From Streptomyces gelaticus (lineage in GTDB: Bacteria; Actinomycetota; Actinomycetes; Streptomycetales; Streptomycetaceae), in contig NZ_BMTF01000009.1 in NCBI RefSeq assembly GCF_014649535.1, positions 1-64,000 of the forward strand: a DNA stretch of 64,000 bases, given 5' to 3'. Below, piece after piece: positions 55,213-63,870 of the stretch. The notes below the pieces were generated by a model. It was not told the origin of the DNA. It was given only the letters and a program-made list of their open reading frames with translations, and did not search any database. Each line of letters begins with the position of its first letter. Position 1 is the stretch's first letter. A program made the translations under genes and the position numbers.

Positions 55213-58200
55213 ATGCACAGCAAGCGACACCTGATCGAGCAGCGCCTGAAGCGGGTGCTCACGGAGCGGATCCGACCGTCCGTGCACGCCCGGACCGTCC
55301 CGCTCCAGGTCGGGATCTGGAACGCCCCGGGCGAGCCGGTGCCGGTCGCCGCCGGCCTGGCCGCGCCGTACCGGCCGGTCCAGGTCGGGCACCGCTGGGG
55401 GCCGGCCTGGTCGACCAGCTGGTTCAAGATCACCGGCAGGGTTCCCGAGGAGTGGGCCGGGCAGCGGGTCGAGGCCGTCCTCGACCTCGGCTTCAACGTC
55501 ACGGGCGCCGGCTTCTCCGCCGAGGGCCTGATCCACCGGCCTGACGGGACCGTGCTCAAAGCGCTCAATCCCCGCAACGGCTGGGTGCCGATCGCCGACC
55601 CGGCACGAGGGGGTGAGGAGTTCACGTACTACATCGAGGCCGCCGCCAACCCGGCCCTCTGCGACAGCCACATGCCGACCTCCCTCGGAGGCCTGCCCTC
55701 ATGGACGACCGGGAGCGGGCACGCCGGTGACACGCTGTACCAGCTGCTCCGTCTGGACCTCGCCGTCTTCGACGCCGAGGTCTGGGAACTCGCCCAGGAC
55801 CTGGACGTGCTCGGTGAGCTGATGCACGCGCTCCCCGAGGCCGACCCCCGGCGCTGGCAGCTCCTGCAGACGATCGACCGGGCCCTGGACGCCGTCGACC
55901 TCCAGTCCGTCTCCACCAGTGCGCCCGCCGCCCGCGAGATCCTCCGTCCGGCCCTGTCGGCCCCGGCCGCCCCCAGCGCCCACCGCATCTCCGCCGTCGG
56001 ACACGCCCACATCGACACCGCCTGGCTGTGGCCGCTGCGCGAGGCCGTCCGCAAGGTCGCCCGCACGGTCTCCAACGTCACCCACCTCATGGGCGACCAC
56101 CCGGACTTCCGCTTCGCCATGTCCCAGGCCCAGCAGCTGGCCTGGCTGAAGGAGAAGCGCCCCGAGGTGTACGCCCGCGTCCAGGAGAAGGCGCGGAACG
56201 GTCAGTTCCTGCCGGTCGGCAGCCTGTGGGTGGAGCCCGACACCAACATCACCGGCGGCGAGGCCTTCGCGCGGCAACTGATCCACGGCAAGCGGTTCTA
56301 CGCCGAGGAATTCGGTGTCGAGACCCAGGAGATGTGGCTGCCCGACACCTTCGGCTACAACGCGGCCATGCCGCAGCTGATGAAACTGGCCGGTGTGCGC
56401 TGGTTCCTCACTCAGAAGATCTCCTGGAACACCACCAACAAGTTCCCGCACCACACGTTCCGCTGGGAGGGCATCGACGGCACCCGCATCTTCAGCCACT
56501 TCCCGCCCGTCGACACGTACAACGCCGAACTCACCGGTGCCGAACTCGCCCACGCCGTCAGCAACTTCCAGGACAAGGGCGCGGCCGGCAGCTCACTCCT
56601 CCCGTTCGGATACGGCGACGGCGGCGGCGGCCCCACCCGCGAGATGCTGGCCCGTGCCGCGCGCCTGAGCAGCCTGGAGGGTTCGCCCCGGGTGGTCATC
56701 GAGCCTCCTGCGGAATTCTTCACCCGCGCCGAGGCCGAATACCCCGACGCCCCGGTGTGGGTGGGAGAGCTGTACCTGGAATTCCACCGCGGAACGCTCA
56801 CCAGCCAGCTGCGCACCAAGCAGGGCAACCGGCGCAGCGAACACCTGCTGCGCGAGGCCGAACTCTGGTCGGCCACAGCGACGGTGTGCGCGGGCGTCCC
56901 CTACCCGTACGATGCGCTCGACCGGCTGTGGAAGACCGTGCTGCTGCACCAGTTCCACGACATCCTGCCCGGATCCTCCATCGCATGGGTGCACCGAGAG
57001 GCCGAGCAGACCTACACCGAGGTCCTCGGCGAGCTGGACGGGATCGTCTCCTCGGCCCAGCGTGCGCTGGCCGGCGAGGGGGAGCGGACCGTCGTCTTCA
57101 ACTCCGCACCGCATGCCCGCGGCGGCCTCCCCGCCCTCGGCGCGACCGTCCGCACCACGCCCGTCCAACCCGCGGTCGGGCCGGTGCGGTCCGGGAACGG
57201 CTTCGTCCTCGACAACAACCTCGTGAAGATCGAGATCGACGCCCGCGGTCTGATCACCTCGGCGATCGACCTGACGGCCGACCGTGAGGCCCTCGCCCCG
57301 GGCGCCGCGGCCAACCTTCTCCAGCTGCACCAGGACTTCCCCAACGAGTACGACGCCTGGGACATCGACGAGTTCTACCGCAACACCGTCCAGGACCTCA
57401 CCGAGGCCGACGTCCTGCGCGCCGAGCCCGAAGGCGTCCGGATCGTCAGAACCTTCGGCGACTCCCGGATCGAGCAGTTCCTGTCGCTGCGCCAGGGCTC
57501 CCGGCGGCTCGACATCGAGACCGAGATCGACTGGCGCGAGAAGGAGAAGCTCCTCAAGGCCGCGTTCCCGCTCGATCTGCGCGCCGACCACTCCAGCGCC
57601 GAGATCCCCTTCGGACACGTCAAACGCCCCACCCACACCAACACCAGCTGGGACGCGGCCAAGTTCGAGATCTGTGCCCACCGCTACCTGCACGTGGGCG
57701 AGAACGACTGGGGCGCCGCCCTGGTCAACGATTCGACGTACGGCCACGACGTCACCCGCGATGTACGCCAGGACGGCGACACGACCACGACCGTACGCCT
57801 CTCCCTGCTGCGCGCCCCCCGCTTCCCCGACCCCGACGCCGACCAGGGAAGACACCGCCTGCGCTACGGCCTCGTCCTGGGCGCCGACATCGCCGACGCG
57901 GTACGCGAGGGGTACGCCTTCAACCTCCCGGAGCGCTCCGTCCCCGGGGCGGCGGAGGTGGCCCCCCTCGTCACCACGGACAACGAGGCCGTCGTCATCG
58001 AGGCCGTCAAGCTCGCCGACGACCGCTCCGGCGACCTCGTCGTCCGGCTCTACGAAGCCCACGGCGGACGTGCCCGGACCGCGCTGACCATTGCCGTCCC
58101 GTGGGACGCCGTGACCGGGACGGACCTCCTCGAACGCCCCCTGGACGGATCCGAACCCACCCGGCCCGGCACGCCGCAGAGCAGGTCGATTCACCTCGCG

Positions 58201-58254
58201 CTGCGCCCGTTCGAGATCCGCACCCTCCGGATCGGGATCCGGGCCCGTACCTGA
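55213..58254 (+). CDS. GH38 alpha-mannosidase
   Basis: A 1013-aa retaining alpha-mannosidase with zinc in the active site. The metal site is HAHIDTAWLWPLRE near 264-277, and the nucleophile is D378 in WLPDTFGYNAAMPQL. A three-helix bundle and large C-terminal beta domains complete it, and the length is typical of bacterial class II enzymes. There is no signal peptide. It follows the GH35 gene by 19 nt. Alpha-mannosidase with beta-galactosidase points to N-glycan-like or mannan-derived oligosaccharides. Confidence 0.95.
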   Translation: MHSKRHLIEQRLKRVLTERIRPSVHARTVPLQVGIWNAPGEPVPVAAGLAAPYRPVQVGHRWGPAWSTSWFKITGRVPEEWAGQRVEAVLDLGFNVTGAGFSAEGLIHRPDGTVLKALNPRNGWVPIADPARGGEEFTYYIEAAANPALCDSHMPTSLGGLPSWTTGSGHAGDTLYQLLRLDLAVFDAEVWELAQDLDVLGELMHALPEADPRRWQLLQTIDRALDAVDLQSVSTSAPAAREILRPALSAPAAPSAHRISAVGHAHIDTAWLWPLREAVRKVARTVSNVTHLMGDHPDFRFAMSQAQQLAWLKEKRPEVYARVQEKARNGQFLPVGSLWVEPDTNITGGEAFARQLIHGKRFYAEEFGVETQEMWLPDTFGYNAAMPQLMKLAGVRWFLTQKISWNTTNKFPHHTFRWEGIDGTRIFSHFPPVDTYNAELTGAELAHAVSNFQDKGAAGSSLLPFGYGDGGGGPTREMLARAARLSSLEGSPRVVIEPPAEFFTRAEAEYPDAPVWVGELYLEFHRGTLTSQLRTKQGNRRSEHLLREAELWSATATVCAGVPYPYDALDRLWKTVLLHQFHDILPGSSIAWVHREAEQTYTEVLGELDGIVSSAQRALAGEGERTVVFNSAPHARGGLPALGATVRTTPVQPAVGPVRSGNGFVLDNNLVKIEIDARGLITSAIDLTADREALAPGAAANLLQLHQDFPNEYDAWDIDEFYRNTVQDLTEADVLRAEPEGVRIVRTFGDSRIEQFLSLRQGSRRLDIETEIDWREKEKLLKAAFPLDLRADHSSAEIPFGHVKRPTHTNTSWDAAKFEICAHRYLHVGENDWGAALVNDSTYGHDVTRDVRQDGDTTTTVRLSLLRAPRFPDPDADQGRHRLRYGLVLGADIADAVREGYAFNLPERSVPGAAEVAPLVTTDNEAVVIEAVKLADDRSGDLVVRLYEAHGGRARTALTIAVPWDAVTGTDLLERPLDGSEPTRPGTPQSRSIHLALRPFEIRTLRIGIRART

Positions 58255-58287
58255 CGGACGCACGACCGACACCACCAGGGAGACTCC

Positions 58288-58947
58288 GTGTCCACCGAAC
58301 TCCAGGCAGTCCTCTTCGACATGGACGGCACACTCGTCGACACCGAGCGGCTCTGGCTGCGGACGGTCGAGACCGAGGCTCTCGGCCTCGGTCTCGACCT
58401 CACCGACGCGGACCTCCCGTTCGTCCTCGGCCGCTCGATCGAGGACAGCGCCGCCCATCTCGCCCACCGCGCGGACGGCCGTGCCGAGACGGCCCGGCTC
58501 GGCACGGCGCTCGAACGGCGCTTCACGGAACTCGTACGCGGGCAGGTCGTCCCCTTGCCCGGGGCCGTCGAGCTCCTCTCGGCGCTCCGGACCGGGGGCG
58601 TGGCCACGGCGCTGGTCTCGGCCTCGCCCCGGCCCGTCGTGGACACCGTCCTCGATGTCCTCGGGCGGCACTGGTTCAGCACCTCCGTAGCCGCCGGTGA
58701 GACCCCGCGCACCAAGCCCTTTCCAGACCCCTACCGGGCGGCACTGGCCGCCCTCGGCACCGACCCGACCGCCTGCGTCGCAGTCGAGGACAGCCCGACC
58801 GGCGTCGAGTCCGCGGAGGCGGCCGGCTGCGCGGTGCTCGCCGTACCCTCGCTCACGCCCGTCGCCCCGGCACCGCGTCGGACAGTGACACGCAGCCTGC
58901 TGGACGTGGACCTCGGCCTGCTCCGTCGACTCGCCGCCGAGCTGTGA
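58288..58947 (+). CDS. HAD-family phosphatase, beta-phosphoglucomutase-like
   Basis: A 219-aa haloacid dehalogenase hydrolase. The catalytic motif is FDMDGTLVDTE (Asp 10 and Asp 12), motif II is ALVSAS near 110, the Lys is in TKPFPDPYRAAL near 145, and motif III VEDSPTGVESAEAAG near 170. The cap between motifs I and II is four-helical, as in phosphoglucomutase or sugar-phosphate phosphatases. GTG 58288 lies 34 nt after the GH38 stop and after a GGGAGA-like RBS. It closes the glycan operon and probably acts on a sugar phosphate. Confidence 0.88.
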   Translation: MSTELQAVLFDMDGTLVDTERLWLRTVETEALGLGLDLTDADLPFVLGRSIEDSAAHLAHRADGRAETARLGTALERRFTELVRGQVVPLPGAVELLSALRTGGVATALVSASPRPVVDTVLDVLGRHWFSTSVAAGETPRTKPFPDPYRAALAALGTDPTACVAVEDSPTGVESAEAAGCAVLAVPSLTPVAPAPRRTVTRSLLDVDLGLLRRLAAEL

Positions 58948-58949
58948 TG

Positions 58950-59075
58950 TGGTCGCGTATCTCCCCGCTGATCCGCAGGCGGCGCAACCAGTGCAGATGG
59001 GCGAACGAGTGTTCCATGACCCAGCTTTGGGTGCCCAGGCCGGAGCCGTGCTCGGTGGTCGTGAGCCCGCGTACG
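58950..59075 (-). mobile_element. 3' remnant of an IS5-type transposase
   Basis: On the minus strand a short stretch reads LGTQSWVMEHSFAHLHWLRR, then LRISGEIRDHI. This matches the C-terminal end of IS5-family DDE transposases, in which a conserved R-W-x-V-E-R-x-x-A-W-L motif carries the last catalytic Glu. Everything upstream is missing and no terminal inverted repeat is obvious. Confidence 0.6.
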
Positions 59076-59623
59076 AGGTGCTGGGTGATGCCGCTCGGTG
59101 GAGCCACTACGGGGCGACCGGCCGCAGACGAACGGGCAGGGTCACGTGCCCGTCGCTGATCAAGGCCGGCAGAGGTTGCAGTTCCCCGGCGGGTACCGCG
59201 AGTCGGGCATCGGGAAAGCGCGTGAACAGCTGACGCAGGACGGCGGCGACTTCGAGGCGGGCGAGGGGGCGCCGAGGCAGTGGTGGACGCCGTGGCCGAA
59301 GGCCAGGTGATCCTTGGTGGTCCGGGTGGCGTCGAAGAGGTCGGCGTTGTGACCGTGCCAGTCCGCCAGAACCAGGCCGCTGCCACGAGAACCAATGAGG
59401 ACTCCAGGAACGGGATACGGCCAGGTGGCAGCGGCAACTCTTGTGAAGGAACAAGTGCCAGCCCCAGATGAGTGTGGTCAGGCCTTCGGCGACGAAATCC
59501 TGGCCACAGCCACGCCAGTCGACGGCCGCCGGTTGCGTCGTCCCATATTGCCGGGGAGATGCCCCAAGTGCGCCTCAGCTCCTCTACATTGTTCTTCGGA
59601 GCGCTATGCGTAGGGGGTGGGGG
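59076..59623. other. Gene debris upstream of the NACHT cassette
   Basis: Apart from the P450 and transposase remnants, this stretch has no gene. The right part (59400-59623) carries the promoter region of the cassette. Base composition is a little less GC-rich than the flanks. Confidence 0.4.
59107..59400 (-). pseudogene. Cytochrome P450 C-terminal remnant
   Basis: The minus strand reads HLAFGHGVHHCLGAP, the heme-Cys signature of P450s, and then, after a one-base deletion in a C run near 59268, LARLEVAAVLRQLFTRFPDA and LAVPAGELQPLPAL. Together these give the last ~90 residues of a P450. The frameshift and the missing front make it non-functional. Confidence 0.75.
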
Positions 59624-60040
59624 ATGGATCCGATCGTGGCGGCGGCGGGAACCGCCTTGGTGAGCGCCATGGCAACGGATGCCTGGCTGCAGGCGAGGAC
59701 CGCGACGGTGGCGATGTGGCGCCGGATACGCCCGGACCACGCCGACGGCGTGGGAGCAGAGCTGGACGTCCTGCGCACACAGGTGCTTGCCGCACGTGAC
59801 GCGGACGACGAGGACACCGAGCAGGCGCTGGCCGGGGCCTGGCGGATGCATTTCCAACAGTTCCTCGCCGACGACCCCGGCCTTGCCGCCGAACTGCGGC
59901 TGCTGCTGGACGATCATCTTGGCCCTGTGCTGTCCGACACTGAGCGGACCCGGGTCGCGTCGGTCGTCATGAAGGCGGAGACCCACGACAACTCCCGCGT
60001 CTACATGTCGGGCAGGGACCAGCACATCACTGGTGCATGA
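59624..60040 (+). CDS. Small protein with RDQ motif, partner of the NACHT gene
   Basis: A 138-aa protein of unknown function. The N-terminal ~25 residues are a hydrophobic Ala-rich helix (PIVAAAGTALVSAMATDAWL). The middle is helical and charged. The end is HDNSRVYMSGRDQHITGA, a motif repeated at the start of the next protein (HDNARIYMALRDQYIN). ATG 59624 follows a GGGGGTGGGGG tract. The gene overlaps the NACHT gene by 4 nt, so both are made together. The shared motif suggests they bind the same partner or each other. No enzymatic site is visible. Confidence 0.75.
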   Translation: MDPIVAAAGTALVSAMATDAWLQARTATVAMWRRIRPDHADGVGAELDVLRTQVLAARDADDEDTEQALAGAWRMHFQQFLADDPGLAAELRLLLDDHLGPVLSDTERTRVASVVMKAETHDNSRVYMSGRDQHITGA

Positions 60041-62991
60041 ACACCCCCGCGGGAGAGCCGGACCCCCATCAGGAAGCTCACGCCCACGACAACGCCCGCA
60101 TTTACATGGCGCTCAGGGACCAGTACATCAACGTCATTACGGACCGGGCCGACCGTGATCAGGTGCCTGTCCGGGGGTCCGGCCGCGCTCTCGCGCGGAT
60201 GCTTGCGCCGTTCTGCACGCTGATAACAGGCGTCGCCCTGGTATGGGTGGGGTACGACGCCTACGGCTGGACCCGAGGACTGCTCCTGCTGGCGGGCATG
60301 ACCTGTGTCGTGCTCGCAGGCCCGCTGCTGAAGCCTGCTGTTCGGCGCTGGCGCCAGGCGCGGCTCCGGCGAAGCCCGGGGCTCGCACGCCGCCTGGACC
60401 GGCAGCTCGAAGTGGCCGTCGAACAACTCGCACGCGAACTGGGTGTGCTGTGGGATCGCGAGATGAAACTTCGCAGACTCCAGCATCCGGCTCCGCTGCC
60501 GGTGCGTTGGGTCAACGCGGAGGAGTTTGGGGATCACTGGATGAACATCCGCACGAACGACGGGCGTGATGCATCGCTGGATCTCTCGGGCAGCAGCACC
60601 CTCAACGAGGTTTATGCCAGGATCCCTTCCGGCCGATTGCTCATTCTTGGCCAAGCTGGGGCGGGCAAGTCCGTACTCGCGCTGCGCTTCGCCTACGAGC
60701 ATCTGCGGGTGGCCGAGCCGAGCGACCGTGTCCCCGTACTCCTTCCCATGGCCTCATGGGACCCGGTGGCGCAGGATCTGGAGTCCTGGGCAGCCGGGCG
60801 CCTGGCGGCCGACCACCCGGCACTTGCCGGACGGGCAGTGTCCGGCGAGACGGTCGCCACTGAACTCCTTCGAGCGGGCAGGCTGTTACCCGTACTGGAC
60901 GGCTTCGACGAGATGAGCGCAGCCACCCGGCATCATGCTCTGCGCAGACTTCGCGCCTCGCTCGGCGAGGCAGATCCTTTCCTGCTCACCAGCAGGGTCG
61001 ATGAGTACGAGGCTGCCGTCATACTGGCCGACATCGTACTGCCGGCAACGGCGGCGGTACGTGTGGAGCCACTGAGCGTGCAGGAGTCGGTGAACTATCT
61101 GCGACGCACGACACGGAAGCTGGTCGCCGGCCGTACTGTGGCCACCAAATGGGACCCGGTGTACACCCGGCTGAGCGAGCACCCGCGTGACCTGCAAGTA
61201 CTGAAGCTGCGAAACGTGCTGATGACCCCATTGATGACCGGTCTGGCCCGTATCACCTACAGCGACACATCCCGTGATCCCGCGGAGCTTCTGGACCACC
61301 GCCGCTTTCCCACTCGAGCGGCAATCGAAGACCACCTGCTGGACCAGTTCGTCCCGGCGGTCACCGATCACTCGGAGCAGACCACACGATGGCTGGCGTT
61401 CCTGGCCCAGCGCCTCAATTCTTTGGACACCCAAGACCTGGCATGGTGGCGGCTGAGCCCGGCGGCCCCGAGAGTGGCCCGGGTGGTGGGGGCAACGCTG
61501 GCGCTGGGTGCGGTCACCGCTCTTCTACGGTGGCAGGCCGACCGGCCGACCTCCTGGTTCGGCATCGAGATGCCGGTCTGGGTCCCGTTCGGTGTGCTCT
61601 GTCTGCTATCGGTCGCCGATGTGGTGTTCGACTCCGGGGCGCCCTCACCGCGGCATATCCCGCTTATCGAGCCGGCACGGATGGCCCGGCCCGTGCTTGC
61701 CGCGGTGGCGGTGCTCGGAGGGTGGCTTCTGTATGACCGACTTTCGGACTCCTTGCTGTTCCAGGCAATCTTCGTAGTAGCGGCCTGGGGCTTCTCCGCC
61801 GGCCGCTGGATTCTGCGCCGAAAGAGGCCTCGACCCAAGGCCGGTAGCCAGCAGACGGTGCGAGAGCTCCTCGACGATCTTCGTGACCGCACAAGCAGTG
61901 CGGTCACACGCGGCCCAGAGCGGACGCTGAGCGAAGACCGACTGGCGACCTTGGTGTCGTTGGGCCTCGTCAACATATTGGCAGGAGGCTCGGCGGTTCG
62001 GAGAGCAGCCTGGCTCGTAATCTTCGCAGGGATTGCCCCGATGTGGCCCCTCTATTCCGCCCGACCGGGCACCTGGGCCATCACGTTCGTCGTCATGCTC
62101 GTCGCTCTCGCCGTGCTCGGAGCATCGTCGTCGGCCTGGTGTGGGTTCGGCGTGGCCAGAGCGTGGCTGTGGGGCGCGGGGAAGCTTCCATGGAACGTGC
62201 TCCGCCTCCTCGCGGATGCCCACCGTCTCGGCGTACTGCGCCAGTCCGGCGCCACCTACCAGTTCCGGCACTCGCGGCTCCAGGAACGACTGGCCGCGCT
62301 GGCCGGGGATCAGCGCGCCCCGGCTCGGGTGCCGTCGAACAGCTCACCAATCGAGAACTCCCGGTCTGCCCTCAGCTTCATTTCCGGATGCATCATCATC
62401 GTCGGATCGATTGCGATGTGGTGGGACATGGGTTCATTGAACGCCGAGTCCGGACCGTACAGGGAGGCCGGGCCGTACAAGACGGTCGCCCCTGCCTGTG
62501 AACTGGTCGACCGTGAGGCCCTGCGGAAGGTCGTCCCGGACCCCAGCGGAGAGCCGTCCGAGGAAGACTACGGCGGCTTCGATGTGAGGAAGTGCTCCTG
62601 GAGCGTCGGCACAGCGACTGCCGGAGATCCCAGCGTGGAGATCAGCGTCAGACTGCACCGACCCACCTTGACGCTTACCGCGGTGCAGCAGGCCGACAAG
62701 GACTTCGACGACGAAGCCGGCGTCGCGCTTGTCGTCCCTGAGCACACCACGTACCCAACTGGACTGGGCGACGAGGCCGTCTCCGTCGTGAAGTACAGCG
62801 AAGATCGCCCGCGGGTCGAGACCACCCTCCGGGTGGATAACCTGCTGTTGACCATCAGCTATGAGATGAGCGGCATAATGTGGGGCGATAAGCAGGGTTA
62901 CGCTCGCAGCACACGGATTACACAGAACCTGGCCCGCACCGTCGAGCGGAAGCTCGCCGCCGCGCTCCCACAATCAGGGGCTTCACCGTAG
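60037..62991 (+). CDS. Membrane-anchored NACHT-family NTPase
   Basis: A 984-aa signal-transduction ATPase. The order is: RDQ motif near 20-32, two membrane helices (~58-98), NACHT domain (~180-440) with Walker A GQAGAGKS (Lys 211), Walker B LLPVLDGFDEM near 283-293 and LLTSRVDEY near 320, then about six membrane helices (~480-705), another at ~780-800 and an extracytoplasmic C-terminal domain (~805-984) with two Cys (APACELVD, RKCSWSV). NACHT proteins are STAND ATPases that often act in phage defence or death signalling. The Walker B leucine 284 is a TTA codon (60886-60888), suggesting bldA control. It overlaps the preceding gene by 4 nt. The target is unknown. Confidence 0.9.
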   Translation: MNTPAGEPDPHQEAHAHDNARIYMALRDQYINVITDRADRDQVPVRGSGRALARMLAPFCTLITGVALVWVGYDAYGWTRGLLLLAGMTCVVLAGPLLKPAVRRWRQARLRRSPGLARRLDRQLEVAVEQLARELGVLWDREMKLRRLQHPAPLPVRWVNAEEFGDHWMNIRTNDGRDASLDLSGSSTLNEVYARIPSGRLLILGQAGAGKSVLALRFAYEHLRVAEPSDRVPVLLPMASWDPVAQDLESWAAGRLAADHPALAGRAVSGETVATELLRAGRLLPVLDGFDEMSAATRHHALRRLRASLGEADPFLLTSRVDEYEAAVILADIVLPATAAVRVEPLSVQESVNYLRRTTRKLVAGRTVATKWDPVYTRLSEHPRDLQVLKLRNVLMTPLMTGLARITYSDTSRDPAELLDHRRFPTRAAIEDHLLDQFVPAVTDHSEQTTRWLAFLAQRLNSLDTQDLAWWRLSPAAPRVARVVGATLALGAVTALLRWQADRPTSWFGIEMPVWVPFGVLCLLSVADVVFDSGAPSPRHIPLIEPARMARPVLAAVAVLGGWLLYDRLSDSLLFQAIFVVAAWGFSAGRWILRRKRPRPKAGSQQTVRELLDDLRDRTSSAVTRGPERTLSEDRLATLVSLGLVNILAGGSAVRRAAWLVIFAGIAPMWPLYSARPGTWAITFVVMLVALAVLGASSSAWCGFGVARAWLWGAGKLPWNVLRLLADAHRLGVLRQSGATYQFRHSRLQERLAALAGDQRAPARVPSNSSPIENSRSALSFISGCIIIVGSIAMWWDMGSLNAESGPYREAGPYKTVAPACELVDREALRKVVPDPSGEPSEEDYGGFDVRKCSWSVGTATAGDPSVEISVRLHRPTLTLTAVQQADKDFDDEAGVALVVPEHTTYPTGLGDEAVSVVKYSEDRPRVETTLRVDNLLLTISYEMSGIMWGDKQGYARSTRITQNLARTVERKLAAALPQSGASP

Positions 62992-63023
62992 GGCGGAGTC
63001 AGCGTCGGGAGGCGGCCACTGGC

Positions 63024-63250
63024 GGCTTGCTGAGTACCACGGCGGCGACCGGCGAGGAGATCGACGAAGCGATCGGCAGCCTGCTGGAGTACCTCGGCCG
63101 GCACGTGGCGGAACGCCCAGCCCGGCCCGAGGGCCGGCGGTCCCACGACCTGCTGACGGACTGGTGGAGGCGAGGGGCGGCCAGGTCGCCGGCGGTGTCG
63201 AACAGAGCGGTGAGTTCGGCTTCGCGGCGGCGTTGCCGAAGCAGCACCTG
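63024..63250 (+). pseudogene. Second cytochrome P450 fragment
   Basis: The plus strand reads LLSTTAATGEEIDEAIGSLL, then EYLGRHVAERPA and DLLTD, followed after a one-base frameshift near 63155 by LVEARGG. This is the D-to-G helix part of an actinomycete P450. Neither the front nor the heme part is present. It may or may not come from the same gene as the fragment at 59107. Confidence 0.6.
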
Positions 63251-63390
63251 ACATCGACTCGGCGCCCACCGACGTCACCACGTCGCGCCCGCCCCCGACG
63301 GTCGGGGTGGGCGGTGTGGAATTCGCCTACGCAGGCCGGTCCCCGGTGCTGCACGGCGTGAGCTTCACCGCCCCCGGCGGTACCCGGAGC
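63250..63390 (+). pseudogene. ABC exporter fragment (linker and NBD start)
   Basis: The frame reads DIDSAPTDVTTSRPPPTVGV, then GGVEFAYAGRSPVLHGVSFT. This is the inter-domain linker and A-loop start of an ABC exporter. It ends before the Walker A motif, where unrelated sequence begins. Confidence 0.55.
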
Positions 63391-63429
63391 CCGGCGGCCG
63401 ACTGCCCACCATTGGGGGCGCCCCCGCCA

Positions 63430-63870
63430 ATGCCCAGGTCACGCAGGTCGTGCCGGACGGCGGTGAACTCCCCTATACAGAAGGCGTGTTCATCGGACAC
63501 AAGGTGGGAAGAGTCCGGCGCGACCCCCCGTACCCGTTCGGCCATGGTCTTGGCTACACCGACCGGACGTACGAGTCCATCGAAGTGGCCGGCACCACCG
63601 TCACGGTGCGCCTCTGCAACACCGTGACCGATCCGGCCGCGAGGTCGTCCAGCTCTCCCTGTCCCCGACCGCGCCCGACATGACCCGTCCGGCCCGCCGG
63701 CTGGCCGGCTTCGCGGGCGTGACCGCACAACCCGGCGAAACAGCCGAGCGGTTGTCGGGCTGCCGCGCCGCACCTTCGCGATCTGGGAGCGAGAACGCGA
63801 AGGCATGGTCCTGGCCTCGGCACGCGATCGCCTCCTGCTGCGGACGGTCACCTTCGTTCGCCTTCCCAAG
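63430..63870 (+). pseudogene. GH3 beta-glycosidase C-terminal remnant
   Basis: The first frame reads GGELPYTEGVFIGHKVGR, then PYPFGHGLGYTDRTYESIEV and AGTTVTVRL, the conserved C-terminal domains of GH3 enzymes. It continues in a second frame (EVVQLSLSPTAPD; GFAGVTAQPGETAE) and then a third (VGLPRRTFAIWE), so at least two frameshifts have accumulated. The catalytic N-terminal part is absent. Confidence 0.7.
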
